From assembly GCF_014356525.2 (NCBI RefSeq), contig NC_052505.1:8248171-8312170 (forward strand): 64,000 nt of DNA, given 5' to 3'. Each line of letters begins with the position of its first letter. Position 1 is the stretch's first letter. Positions 36,870 to 48,759 of the stretch are shown here, in pieces. Source of the stretch: Nilaparvata lugens. Its lineage: Eukaryota; Arthropoda; Insecta; Hemiptera; Delphacidae. Position numbers and translations under genes: made by a program. The notes below the pieces were generated by a model, which did no database searches, was not told where the DNA came from, and was given only the letters and a program-made list of their open reading frames with translations.

Positions 36870-39800
36870 GATTAATATTGAATTAGTGATGGGCGCCCTA
36901 GTGCTTCGAATTAATCTGATGATCAAAGCTAGCTCGCCGAAAGGGTTTTTAATATAAATCAAGAAATTAATAAGAGTAATACTTGCGCAAGTAAAAAATT
37001 AGTATTAAAGGTATTTTATTGAAAGAAAAAGATAGATCAATACAGTTCAGAAATTTCTATTGAATCAAAGAAGTATAAAATCTAGGCTACTAAAACATAT
37101 GCATATGATATTTAATTTTTGCAGTATAATTTGCGATAGTTTGTTATAGTTCTAATTCACTAGATGAATGGCTCTACCTATTCCGTCAGGTGCCGAATCT
37201 TGCACCCTGAGATAAAAATATATATTCGATACAAAGAAATCTGCTAAGCACCAGAGATTTTAATATATATATATTTGGATTATTAGTGGCTAATTTATCA
37301 AGCTGATCTTAAAGCACATATTTTTAATTGAATTGTCCAAGTCGACAAGTATTAGCAAGCGCATATCGCAGCTACATGCAAAGGAATGCATATGATTTTA
37401 AGATAAAGGCACATGGTAATGATTCGTGCCATAAATCTAGAATATAAAGTTTAGCCTGTGATATTTTACTGATTTAAATTATTGTTCTATTTTTATATTA
37501 TATTTTTTATCGCTCTTTATATATTTTTTGCCTCGATTTATTTTTTGCATTATTTGTTTAATATATGTATGAAATGTTTATGGTGTGCAATTTATTTTTA
37601 TTCCTCAACACTATAGTATAAGTATCATATTTATATATATTTTTTTTTATTGAATTACAAGAGTTATAGAGAAGCCCATACCTAGGCCTATCAAGATTTT
37701 GAGGCTGAATCCTATTAAAAACCACGACCTAATTATATAATTATATCAAATCTCATGCTTTACCGACTGATGCCAAGCAGGAGGCTAATCGTTATTTAAA
37801 TATAAAGAATAACGTGACAATAATTATATTGTTATGTTTCTACATAAATTGGCGGAGCTTTGGACATACCAATGTCCATTCTTCGGGAAGAATATTAGAA
37901 ATATCCTTCCCACTAACTCTCTACCAAAACGTTAATATCATTAATTCAACTAAGGATTTATTTAAAAATGGGAGTATTGTAAAAGTTTTAATTAATATGA
38001 ATATTAAGAGATTCTTCATACATTCAAATTTCATATCCATACACACCATATCCACTGGATATAGTAGCTGTTGATCAGTTATAGATTATTCTTTCTTCAA
38101 TAGGAACATAACTTACCTGATAGTGAGATACAATGAACTGAAATCTTGGAACAACGGTTCCATAAAAAACTAAGAGATGTCCAATTCCATCTAAATGAAT
38201 AATATTCTAGTAATAGCTTTCTCCCTGCATCTCAGAAATGAGCATTTGGAGGATTAAATAATGAAAAGCTCTACTGTATAACAAATCATTAATGAAAAGC
38301 TGTTCATTAAGCGTATTAGTATTAGCTTGCTTCTAAACAGAATCAAATCATAGGACCTTTTCAGATTATCAACAGCGAATTTTTGAATTCTATATGAGAA
38401 TTTGGATTTACTCGCCATCTATGCGGATTTGAATGTCGAATCATCAAAATAATTCAATTCGATTGTAGATGAGATGAGGTGAGGTACGAGATTATATTAG
38501 ACGATCGTCATTCTAATTGCAGCTACAATAATGAGTCATAATTTTATAATAATCATTGAACAGCATGAGACTTTTCATGAATTGATTCGTGTTGTGAACA
38601 AAATCCAATGACAGTTTGGTTTGTCACAAAACATAATTGATCTTATTTTAATCCAGACAAAGCCAAAAATTTGAACACAGAGACAAAAAAACTGAAATTA
38701 ACCTGGGCTCCGGAAAAATGCTAAGCTGGTATCAACTGCGATTCTTTCGCAATTAGACTTGACGCTTCTCTGAATATCTCGCCATATTAATTGAAAAAAG
38801 TGGAGTAAGATATATGTGTGGATGGAAATGACAGATGGTCGCTGGATAAACAAAGCGCCAGTTGCGGAGATGGCGTAGAAAAATGATAAACGACGAGCTA
38901 AGGAAAATGCATGTAAAAAAACGTTTCCTGTCTCATTCAAAAACCCGTCTACAGTTTCTTTTGTAGTAATGTGGAGCGGTGAATGTCAATGTATTATTGT
39001 GACAGAGAATCGTGGTGTATCCGCTGCGTAGGCTATGAGTTTCCACACTCCATCTTCATTAATATGCATAAGCGGCTCACGTATTCGGACATCATCCATG
39101 AACGTTCTGAAGTGTAGAATATTCTCTGACAACTACATGGTAGCCCTTTCCAGATACCTTCTATTGGCGGTTAGTACTAGACTACTATAGCCTTGTCCAA
39201 TATTATGATATCAAGAAAGATGTTATAATGTTCATTATGTATAGTCCACAGCTTTTACGCATCTAGGAAATTCTGTATTTAAATTGTAACACTAATTTCT
39301 CTCTTTTCGGGAATGAAAAAAAGTGAGTATATACCTGAATCTGGATCTCATGACAGATCACGAATTTATGACAAAATATTGACCAATTTCTCGGTATAGA
39401 ATGCTCAGACACATTATGAATTTATCATATTATTTGAACGAGTTAGGAATCTTTGCAAATGGATTTAATATCAATTTGATTGATTCAAGTTGGATTGGTT
39501 CAACATCGAAAGAGAGTATAAATAATATTAATTCATGAATTCCCACCAATTTTGCAACATTGTTTCATATGAAATTTGGAACCCAATAATCATATTCATG
39601 ATTGGAATACAAAAATTTTTTTTAAGCAGCTCCTCAAAGTCTAAAAGTCTAGTATTCTATAGTATTTCCCTTCTTTATCCTATTACAGTGATTATTTTTT
39701 GTGTACACTACAGCTATTATAATTTGAAATGGACTGCTTAGTAGTTTAGAAATTGGAATGCTGTCTGCTTAGAAGATTACTTACATTATCTGTGAGGCCT

Positions 39801-40235
39801 CTTTCACAGGATGATTCATACTGAATCGTCATCCATGCCATTTCTCATTGAATCGCTCTTTCCCTATTAGAAACTATTTGTTATTCAAAAGTGAATAGAA
39901 GCGAAAAACTCGCCGAATCCAATTCTTGCAAACTTAATCATCTTACCCAACGCTATAGAGCTTTTTTTCCCACGAGCAAAACACTTTCAGCACTTTTTAA
40001 TAAGCTGAAGATTATTCCTGCCCATTCTTCGCAGGAACATGAAAAGCACGTTGGTAACTATCGAAGTGGATGATTAGAATCTTCTTCTAGAATGCTCATT
40101 ACAGATGAGTCATGCAACGCTTAGGAGCTTACTTCAATTTCAAAAGTTTCCCTAGCGCTTCCACAATTTATTCCGAGTTATTAATTATAACGGTGGTCTA
40201 TTTCTCATGGAAATATTTTTCTAGGGAATCCATTA
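36870..40235. other. Non-coding AT-rich stretch
   Basis: No gene is supported. Very AT-rich blocks with (TA)n runs lie near 37258-37275 and 37630-37650. Confidence 0.4.
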
Positions 40236-40239
40236 TCAT

Positions 40240-40345
40240 CATTCTATTTATTCATTTATTGGATAGAATAGACAATACAGTAGTCGGAAAAGATAAAAAA
40301 ACAGGCTATTGCCCAAAACTTCTTCAATTTCCTAAGTTAGTCTTG
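40240..40345 (-). repeat. Retroposon-like tail fragment (minus strand)
   Basis: In minus orientation this shows an A/T-rich ATAAATGAATAAATAG-type tail preceded by a block resembling AAGTTTTGGGCAATAGCCTG. Comparable tails with an 'aggcctagcccaaaac'-type block occur in both segmental-duplication copies near 21.3 and 26.2 kb. This is likely an old 3' fragment. Confidence 0.35.
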
Positions 40346-40741
40346 AATATTATGTAGGTTATGTCCATTTCAATTTATACACTTAATCATCAATCTGAAT
40401 ATACAAATTAGAATAGAACAACCAATTTTTAAATTCAGATAGATTGATAATAAAACTTTATTATTGGGTATTTAAACGTTATTTCCAGGTATTATAAGAG
40501 AGATTTGGCATTGTAACGATATTGAAAAAGCAGATACGTGTTTAATACAATTGTTTATAAGTAATAATACATTTTTTGAACCAATGATGCATTTTTGAAT
40601 ATCCTGCCAGAAACTTTGGTCAATCTAGTAATTCTCAACTCTCATGATGTCCCATTAAGAAAATAATGAAGGTAACGTAACTCATTCCAGATTCAACGAT
40701 TCAGATAATTTTCATGAGAAATCCTTGGAAAATAAGATTGT

Positions 40742-40839
40742 GAGAGACTTTAAGATTTAAAGGAGGTTCAATACACTGAAATCATATCGTAGGAGACTTT
40801 AAGATTTGAAGGAGGCAATATACACTGACATATGTGCGT
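40742..40839 (+). repeat. 49-bp tandem duplication
   Basis: Two diverged copies are present, each containing GAGACTTTAAGATTT then AAGGAGG and ACACTGA, offset by 49 bp. Confidence 0.7.
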
Positions 40840-42480
40840 TAAGAAAAGATGTTGGAAAAAAATATTCCATAATGGATATCATTCAAACTCAATCCATTTG
40901 GTAATATGAATTTAGCGGGTGGAATCTACATGGGATAACAATTTGAGAAGCGAATTTCGCTCTCGATACACTTCACAATCGACACAGATTTGTAAGACGT
41001 TTGAGATGATGAATCCCGGACAGCTGCAAGGAGAGAGAAAGAGTGTGAGGGAGCATCATTTCTGTAGCAGGAACGAGAGGGATGGGGATAGTTTAGCTGT
41101 GAGCGTGTGATCTCCGGCAAACAGAAAAACGATGTGCCGAACTGTCGATGACGTGGGATCTGGGATGAGGTAGACCATTAACACCAAGCGTGACTCCATA
41201 AGGGCTGTCAATTATATCGTAAATCATGTTTGTCACCAATCACTTCCAGCCTTTCGGATGACAAACAACTCTGCTGGCAGCAGACTTCGACGTCGCCTTT
41301 GCCTTCAACATGGCCGCTATCATGACTCGCAAGGAAACGAGAGACGAACGAGTTTCTTACATACTCTGCGACATTGATTAATGTGAACTTGGAACATCCA
41401 GCGAAAATTTATGATAAATTTCATCCGGTAGAAAAGTTGCGATTGAAAGGAAATATGAAATAATTGATAGCTGTGATTGAGAGGATCTTATAGTGCATAA
41501 ATATAGTACATTTAGGGCAATATGAATCGATTTGTAACTTGGCCCAATGCTAATAATATTATGAAATGCATCATATACTTTCAAAATGACATAGATAAAT
41601 TCTCAGTAGGAAATATTCTAAAGAAGAATGCTAATCCTTCCTCTAATAATTATCAAAAAATTGTCCAAACTTTCGGTTTTGTTGATTTGTTATGATTTTT
41701 GTACCAAATTTCCTACAGTCGCATCAAAAAGTTGTTAATTTTGCACTCAACATAAAGCGGAAAATCCTGATTTGTCGTTTTAACTGAGAATTACTGTTTT
41801 CATAGATATAGAATTGAAACAATAAAATGTTTAATATTTTTAATTATAATTACCTCATCAACTATTTACATAAACTTTTAAATCTTCCATATTCGCCGAG
41901 TATCAAAGTACGCACCAGGTACACGAGCAAAAATTCCATTGCCAGACAAATCATTTGAGCAAATAGGCTCAATTGTTCACCTATTTCAATAAAATCTGAT
42001 GAAATTCAGTGCTAATAGATGAGTAGTAATAGATCGGTATTTGAAGGCCATAATTTTCATAGTTTGGTATTCATTTGATCACTAGATATAAATGGGAATT
42101 TTCCCCATTGCCTTCAAGCACAATTAGGGAAGTGAGATAGTTACCGAGATCCACTCGCAAGCAGCAGCAGCAGTGGCTTGAATAGCAAGGAACAAGGATT
42201 ATCGGTGACAGTGCAGTAAAGCTGTACGACAAGTAGCAATGGAGTACAAACTTTGCTTCTCAAGCTTTTTGCTCGAACCATGGAACTCCACGAAATGGTT
42301 TTGATAATTCCAGCTAATCTGCTCAGACTGAGTCCTACAAATTTTTTAACTATCCAAGCCAACCATTATGAACATCATCGGTGGATAATTGATCGAAATC
42401 TTGAGAACTTTGAGATAATAATACCCTTCAGTGGGTGTAACTTCCACGACGATAAAATAATTTAGTCTGCTAGTGTAGGC
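40840..42480. other. Non-coding stretch, slightly GC-richer near 40.9-41.35 kb
   Basis: The patch 40920-41345 has more CpG and purine-rich words than its neighbours. No exon could be framed. Confidence 0.35.
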
Positions 42481-42493
42481 TATCATAGTCTAG

Positions 42494-42551
42494 TGTAGTC
42501 TAGTAGTCTCTGTAGTCTAGTAGTCTCTGTAGTCTAGTAGTCTCTGTAGTC
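42494..42551 (+). repeat. 17-bp tandem repeat
   Basis: There are three copies of TAGTAGTCTCTGTAGTC at 42501-42551, with degenerate TAGTCTAG words on both sides (42470-42565). Confidence 0.9.
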
Positions 42552-43092
42552 TAGTATAGTCCATAATCAGAGATTTCAATAATATTTTTCAACGTTTTGG
42601 AAGTTCGGAGTTAAGAGTTTACTGTTTCCATGTTAATTGAACTATTCTTCTGTTGCTGTACTTACAATTCATGCTGGAGAATTATTCAGTGAATATATTA
42701 ATTATTATGCTTTTTGAAATTGAATGATTAATGATAAAACTGGATACTCGCCGAAAAGAATACATTAATATTATCATGGGAGTATGCTAGTCGTTTTTGT
42801 TATACAGAAAAGTAAACATTGAAGTGAATCATGGTTATACGGATACTCACATTTCTCTTCCTACACAGTGTTGTTATAACATGGGGACTGCACTTGCGAT
42901 ACGTTCATGAGCGGGGGAGATTGGAAACTGTGAGCGTGTTGATGTGAATCCATTATTCATGTGCTGATCACAACATAATAAACAAATATGATAAAATATG
43001 TTAAAAAATGTGATTTTTTGTACAGTCACTTTTTCATCCAGCATGTTGCATTTTATATACACTGAAATCTTGATGTTGTAGATCATCCAATA

Positions 43093-43370
43093 TTCTGAGT
43101 ACAAATTAATTTTCTATGAAAATTAGATGATGGCAAACTATCATAGATTTGTCATAGATTAGAGAAATCCTTCGAGTAGAAATTTATTCTCTATGAAAAT
43201 CCTTCAGTACTCCTTCGAGTACAAATTAATTTTCTATGAAAATTAGATGATGGCAAACTATCATAGATTTGTCATAGATTAGAGAAATCATTCGAGTACA
43301 AATTAATTTTCAATGAAAATTAGATGATGGCAAACTATCATAGATTTGTCATAGATTGGAGAAAAGAGCG
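43093..43370 (+). repeat. 77-bp tandem repeat, three copies
   Basis: Copies start at about 43093, 43214 and 43291. Each contains GAGTACAAATTAATTTTC, GATGATGGCAAACTATCATA and GATTTGTCATAGATT. Copies 2 and 3 are adjacent with a 77-bp period. A degenerate 44-bp partial unit lies between copies 1 and 2. Each unit has an internal short palindrome around CTATCATAG. Confidence 0.9.
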
Positions 43371-43649
43371 AAATCATGCCGGGTTGACTTTCCTATGTAA
43401 ACAATACTATGGCAATAAGCATATCATGATGAACAGAGATAGGACAATATTATGTTATTAAGCATAAAATTCAGTAGAAGGGATGCTCTACAGTCTATTG
43501 TGAGATACCAATATAGTCAATACATAAACTGAATTACTTACTCCATCATCAATAGAGAGTTTTCAATACCTATTATGATATTCAGTGTATATAAAATTTA
43601 ATTTTCCCTGTTTCTGTTGAATTGGAAAAGTTGTCAGCAGATGCCATAA

Positions 43650-44160
43650 AAACGCGAGAGAGCAGGCAGTGCTCGTCGATCATGAGACGGAAACGTCTCT
43701 TGGTTCATTGAGCAAATAAATAGAAGCTGTTATGTTTTCTCTGTTGTCAAAGGAGGTTCTATATCGAATCCAATTTCGAATGGCGCCGTGTTTTATGAGA
43801 ACTATTATTGTTGCTATCTCTATTCGTACAGGAAGAATGGAAAAGCGTACGATCGTGGAGGGGGGGGGGAAGTTTGGCCCCGTACGGCGCCGGGGTTGCG
43901 AATGTGTGCGTGTGGATGAATGTATTTTTTGTGATGAGGCATAACGCTGCTCCTCTCTTTGGAACGCCGAAAGTTCTTCCGTCTCTTGACACTTCATTTC
44001 GGTTCACCACCACTCCAGCAATTCCGATTTGTGTATGAAAGGCTGCAGCGCTGTGTAGGCCACTCCTGTTTTCCGTTATGTTCTCCACTCACCAACTTCA
44101 CCCAGCCCGGCAAGAAGATAAGAGACGGTGAACTTCACAATAAAAATCGGCGCTTGTAAC
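43650..44160. other. CpG-richer patch with G10 run; possible promoter or old exon
   Basis: Many CpGs and a run of ten G (43860-43869) contrast with the AT-rich surroundings. Open frames overlap on both strands, which is expected from base composition. A short palindrome GAGACGGAAACGTCTC lies near 43684-43699. No domain is recognisable. Confidence 0.3.
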
Positions 44161-44682
44161 TTTATTTCATTGCAACCTAACGTACTACCACGATGCAAGC
44201 TATTTCTTTCAGCACTCAAAAAGTATTATCTCTAATCCTTTCTCTACAAATAACAGCAATAAATTTATGAATCTGTTCCATTTTTACAGTATCGAACAAA
44301 GGCATACGCGCTCCAGGAGCATTATGAGAAAAAAATGTATGAAAAATTACATGGAACCTCATCCAATATACCGATTGTTTGATTTGTAACTGGGAAATAT
44401 TCTCTAAATCTTTTATCTTTTTGTTGAACCATGATTCAAATCAACTATACTTTGGAATGGATAAGAAACTCAATAATAATATTAATAATTATTGAGAAAG
44501 TGTTCAGTTACAGACGGACTGAATTTGGTCCCGAATATCATAACTCAATGTCATTGGTTAACATGTATAGAAGGAGTGAATATCTTCTTTTAGAAAATGC
44601 CTGAAGATATATCAAAACTACAGTATTTTCTCTTCAGTATTTTATTTCAATCAATTTTTTCTAGTTTGGTTTTCGTTGATCG

Positions 44683-44716
44683 TGTGTGTGTGTGTGTGTG
44701 TGTATGTGTATATGTA
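44683..44716 (+). repeat. (TG)n microsatellite
   Basis: A run of TG dinucleotides ends in TATGTGTATATG. Confidence 0.95.
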
Positions 44717-46078
44717 AAGAAAATTTGAGTCAATTTATTTACTTATTATTAATAGAATTTCAGGTGTATTATCATTTCTATCCTGTATAACAAAATAGGT
44801 TCTACGCTATTTAAAAACAGTACATTTTGTTTCTAGAAGTTATCTACTCATTTACATATTTATCTTCTGTTCTGAATATGTTAATTGTTGATTCGTTTCC
44901 ATTATAATGTAGTGTTGGTATGCAATGCGTCTTGCAAGACCTGGCAATACATTGTCAGTTGTGATAAAGAATCAATAGAGAATAAAACTCTTATCTCATC
45001 TGTAACAATACTGTACAATACATTGTACAATGGAATTCTATGTTACTATGTTTGGAATAGGACGATATGCCTCCATTTTCATTCAAATACTAGCAGAAGA
45101 ATCTTCGTAGTTCTTTAATATAATACCTTTAGGATAATTTTCGTACAAATAAAAAAATAAAATCATGAAAGTCCTTAAGAATAATACTTCATCATTGATC
45201 TTAAAAATAGTTATTATCATAATTCGTGCATCCATCCTAAGAGTATTCAGTTGAGCTATTCTAAGACTATGAACTGGAAGAGAATGGAAAATGCTGGAAT
45301 AATATGCTGAGTATAAACATGATACTGGTTATTGAAGACTTATCCCGACTTATTTTGTGTAAGGAGCAAGGAGTACACATGGCCATGGCTAACGCAGCGG
45401 TTTGCTTGGCAAACATTTTACTACCACCACCACGGCTAAGTCACATCTCACATCTGCACAGTTTCAGGTGCTCAGAAAGTCTCTTCATTCTCAGTGAGTA
45501 AATATTGGCTTTCTTGGAAAAGCTTGCACTTTGCGTTTGTGTGTGAATTGAATATTTGAATAAAGTACACACAATCACAGTACAGAAGCATGTTCTATCA
45601 ACAATCATGTTGAATCTGTTTATATTGGTATGAGAAATAGGAGTAAGATGTATGCGTATGAACTATAATATATCATCTACTCTCCTTTATAAGCGTGAAT
45701 GGTGATGGCAGGATAATTATCATTCATGGAATTAATCGAGAGTTTTTGGGATTGAAACATGAATATTATGAGACCTATCCATGGAACAGTAGTTGAATAA
45801 AATTCTATTGGAAAAGATCTATACCAAACATGACATCCATCTAAACATTCACGAATATCAGATAATATCATGATAGAGATCGAACTGCTTATCACAATTC
45901 ATGTCTCAGATTTATTGAACTTAAACGTATAAATCACCTTGATACTAGAGAAAGTTATCATGATATCAATAGAAACATAAGTAGTAACAAGGAAGAGAAG
46001 GCCCGCATTATATTGTTATACCGTACGTCTTGTTATGCGGATGCTACTGAGTTGTTTGAATTAATTCTAATATCAAGA

Positions 46079-46787
46079 CACCGAGCTTTGCTCGAGCAAA
46101 TAACGATCGTTATTTTTATTCATTGATAAACAGAACACAGTTTTTTAGATTGATTGAGGAAGGACTAACAGGCACAGCCCACAACTGTTTCTTCCCCGAA
46201 AACTTATTTATACACTATAAATAGTCCAAAACGTGAGTTATGTTCCACACACTTGCATTCAGGTCCAATTTTCAGTCCAAACATTTGAAAACAGAAAAGT
46301 TCTAGCTTAGATTGTTCATGAACCAAATTGAATAACAAAATAATACTTACTGATCACTTAAAAACTGTAGAATAATGATTAACTTTGAAAATTATGATAT
46401 ACTCAAATTTAGAATGATATACCATGTCATGTCAACAAATCAGATTATTTTGATCAAGTCGATTGAAATTTCTAGATTAATATTATTATTTTCATGTGAG
46501 ATATGCTGATTGATTGCAAATAGTTGAACAGCTGAACATAATTATGTCTCTCTCCCACATGGCACTCACATCTTCTGTTATCGGCAGACGACAAAATTAT
46601 CATCTGTTTTACGAATGATGAATAATTATTATCCTTTTCATGTCCTTCAGCGAGTTTTCCCAGGGATGAGACCTAGTGCGATCGAATTGTTATATATTAT
46701 GTTCTAAATTTCGTGAAAATCGTTAGAGCCGTTTTCGAGAACCGTTGAACATACATAACCATATACAGAAATTGCTCGCTTAATATG
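46079..46787 (+). repeat. Interspersed repeat family A, copy 2 (interrupted by the LTR element)
   Basis: This matches the minus strand of about 1010-1692 from CACCGAGCTTTGCTCG through CAGACGACAAAATTATC, TTTTCCCAGGGATGAGAC and GAAAATCGTTAGAGCCG to GCTCGCTTAATAT. The retrotransposon interrupts it within this last word, and AT-GATAGGA on the far side (50808 onward) resembles the AT-TAATAGGA of copy 1. The element therefore landed at or very near the end of the repeat. Confidence 0.75.
46783..46787 (+). repeat. Target-site duplication, left (ATATG)
   Basis: ATATG directly precedes the TG of the 5' LTR and is repeated at 50806-50810 directly after the 3' LTR. A 5-bp duplication is normal for Ty3/Gypsy integrases. 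Confidence 0.93.
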
Positions 46788-46931
46788 TGTGATGATATTG
46801 AATCATCATATGACTAGTGTTTTCTTCTTATGTTTCTGTTATCAGATGTTGAACTATTTATTCTAATTTTGAATCTGTTATGAATTCATTACTGATCAAT
46901 AAAGCCTAGAATGCAGAGGTTTTTCATTACA
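46788..46931 (+). repeat. 5' LTR
   Basis: 144 bp, starting TGTGATGATATTG and ending TTTTCATTACA (TG...CA). It contains a TATA-like TATTTATT at 46855, an initiator-like TCATTA with A at 46888, and AATAAA at 46898-46903. It is short for the superfamily. Confidence 0.96.
46855..46893 (+). promoter_or_regulatory. Predicted LTR core promoter
   Basis: TATTTATT (46855-46862) lies 33 bases before the A of TTCATTAC (46888). TCATTA fits the arthropod initiator TCAKTY except at its last base. The predicted transcript would start ATTACTGATCAATAAA. The start site is inferred from these motifs only. Confidence 0.5.
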
Positions 46932-46932
46932 A

Positions 46933-46948
46933 TTTATTGATCAGTAAT
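46933..46948 (+). promoter_or_regulatory. Candidate self-primer binding site
   Basis: TTTATTGATCAGTAAT begins one base after the LTR, where a primer binding site belongs. It does not start with the TGG expected for a tRNA 3' end. It is the exact reverse complement of LTR bases 46888-46903, which start at the predicted transcription start. The polarity is right: the 3' end of the 16-nt RNA segment pairs with the LTR-proximal end of the site, so extension would copy U5 and R. Confidence 0.65.
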
Positions 46949-47085
46949 CCAAAATCATCAAATCAATTCATCTTATCAAATACTTGTCAATCAATTTCTA
47001 TTCTCTATTTCACAATTTCTATTCAACAACAAATGTATAATCTTCAAATCTTTTCTGGAAACGAAAACTGAAAATTCGCGTTACG

Positions 47086-48759
47086 ATGGACAAATTTTTG
47101 AAACCAGACAAGTTTGATGGTGATCCGAATTCTTCAACAGCTCTACAAGAATGGAACTTCTGGCTAAAGACTTTTGAGAATTTCATCGCATCTTTTGACG
47201 AAGAAGACATCGATGATGAAAGTAAGTTGCGGTTGCTTACCAACTTTCTATCTCATTCTGTTTATCAAACAATTGCCGACAAAAATTCATATACTTCGGC
47301 TATTGACGCACTAAAATCTGCATATGTAAAACCAATAAATGAAATATTCGCTAGACATAAATTGGCAACTAGAAAACAGTCTTCAGATGAGACAATTGAC
47401 CAATATAACCAAGCTTTACAACAACTGAGTAAGAATTGTGGGTTTGCAGATGTTGATTCTGAAACTCATAGGAAAACATACATTCGTGATTCATTTATCC
47501 GGGGCCTCAGCTCTCATCAGATAAGACTGAGACTTTTGGAGTTTGACAAGCTAACTCTTGATGAAGCTATTGAAAAAGCACGTGCCTTGGAATCTGCCAG
47601 AAATCAATCAGCTTCTTTCTCTTCTGAAATAACTCTTAATGCCACTTCAAATAATTCTTCAGAAAATTCATGTAAAGAAACACATTTGTCAGCTGTAAAA
47701 ACTGGAAGCTCAGGTTTTCAAAAATGTTATTTTTGTGGTCGTCAGCGACATAAAACACGTCAGCAGTGCCCTGCACTAAATGACTCATGCGAAAAATGCC
47801 AGAAAATAGGTCATTGGAAAAATGTCTGCAAATCTACTAAAACTTCTTCATCTTCGGCGCTTATTGCAGCCTCTACTGTTCTTGAAAATGATACAGTACA
47901 AGCTCAGGTAAACAACATTCCTACTTCTGCTTTGATAGATACAGGAAGTTCTGAGACATTTATTTCACACTGTTTTGCTAAAAAATGTGGACTTGAAATG
48001 TACCCTACAACTGGTGCAGTGTCCATGGCTTCAACATCACTAAGAAAGAACATTTCCTTTTATTGTGTAGCTCATTTAGAATTTTCAGGTCAACATTACC
48101 CCAAAACTAAATTCAGTGTATTGCCTGATTTGTGTGCTAATGTTATTGTAGGACATGACTTACTTAATCAACACTCTAAACTTAGAGTTTCATTTGGAGG
48201 AACTAAACCCTCATTGACTATCATTTATCTGGCTCCAGCAAAGATAGAACCTCCACCACTTTTTGAGTTTTTAACTAAAGACATTAAACCTATAATTACT
48301 CAATCCCGAAAGCATTCTCTTGAAGACACTAGTTTCATGGAGAAAGAAATTGAGAAACTGCTAGCTGATGGAATTATTGAAGAAAGCAGGTCTTCCTGGA
48401 GAGCTCAAGCATTTGTAGTGAAGAACGAAAATCACAAAAAGCGAATGGTAATAGACTATTCTCAAACTATCAACCGATACACACATCTTGACGCATATCC
48501 CCTCCCTAGTCTTGAAGATATTGTTTCTAAGGTCTCAAAAAACTCTGTATTTACCACTATTGACTTGAAAAGCGCTTACCACCAGGTACCCCTACGAGAA
48601 AAAGATCGACCTTTCACTGCATTTGAGGCATGTGGCCGTTTGTATCAATTTCGAAGGCTTGCTTTTGGTCTGACAGATGGTGTACCCACTTTTCAGCGAG
48701 TCATTGATAATGTTATTAATAATGGAAAACTTGAAAAAAACGTATGCATACCTGGATGA
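47086..48759 (+). pseudogene. gag-protease-RT (N-terminal part) frame of the Gypsy element
   Basis: This is a 557-codon frame starting at an ATG 154 bases after the LTR. Residues 1 to about 180 are Gag capsid-like (starts MDKFLKPDKFDGDPN). Two zinc knuckles follow at about 214-228 (C-X2-C-X4-H-X5-C, one residue longer than usual) and 235-248 (canonical C-X2-C-X4-H-X4-C). The aspartic protease motif is LIDTGSS with DTG at 285-287. RT starts near 420, with catalytic Asp in TIDLKSAYHQV at about 493 and the FGLTDGVPTFQR region. The frame is then lost in a run of seven A (48734-48740), just before YLDD. Gag and Pol in one frame suggests one polyprotein, with no programmed shift seen. Confidence 0.93.

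Noticed and set aside
38698..38940. 80-codon minus-strand open frame with hydrophobic patches
   Set aside because: No family resemblance and no exon signals.
40463..40495. Third ratchet-like AG|GT (TTATTTCCAG then GTATTA)
   Set aside because: The pyrimidine tract is poor and GTATTA is a weak donor.
46932..46952. Ordinary tRNA primer binding site
   Set aside because: No TGG at or next to the LTR end, and no match to the usual Gypsy primer sites I know. A host tRNA search is still the decisive test.
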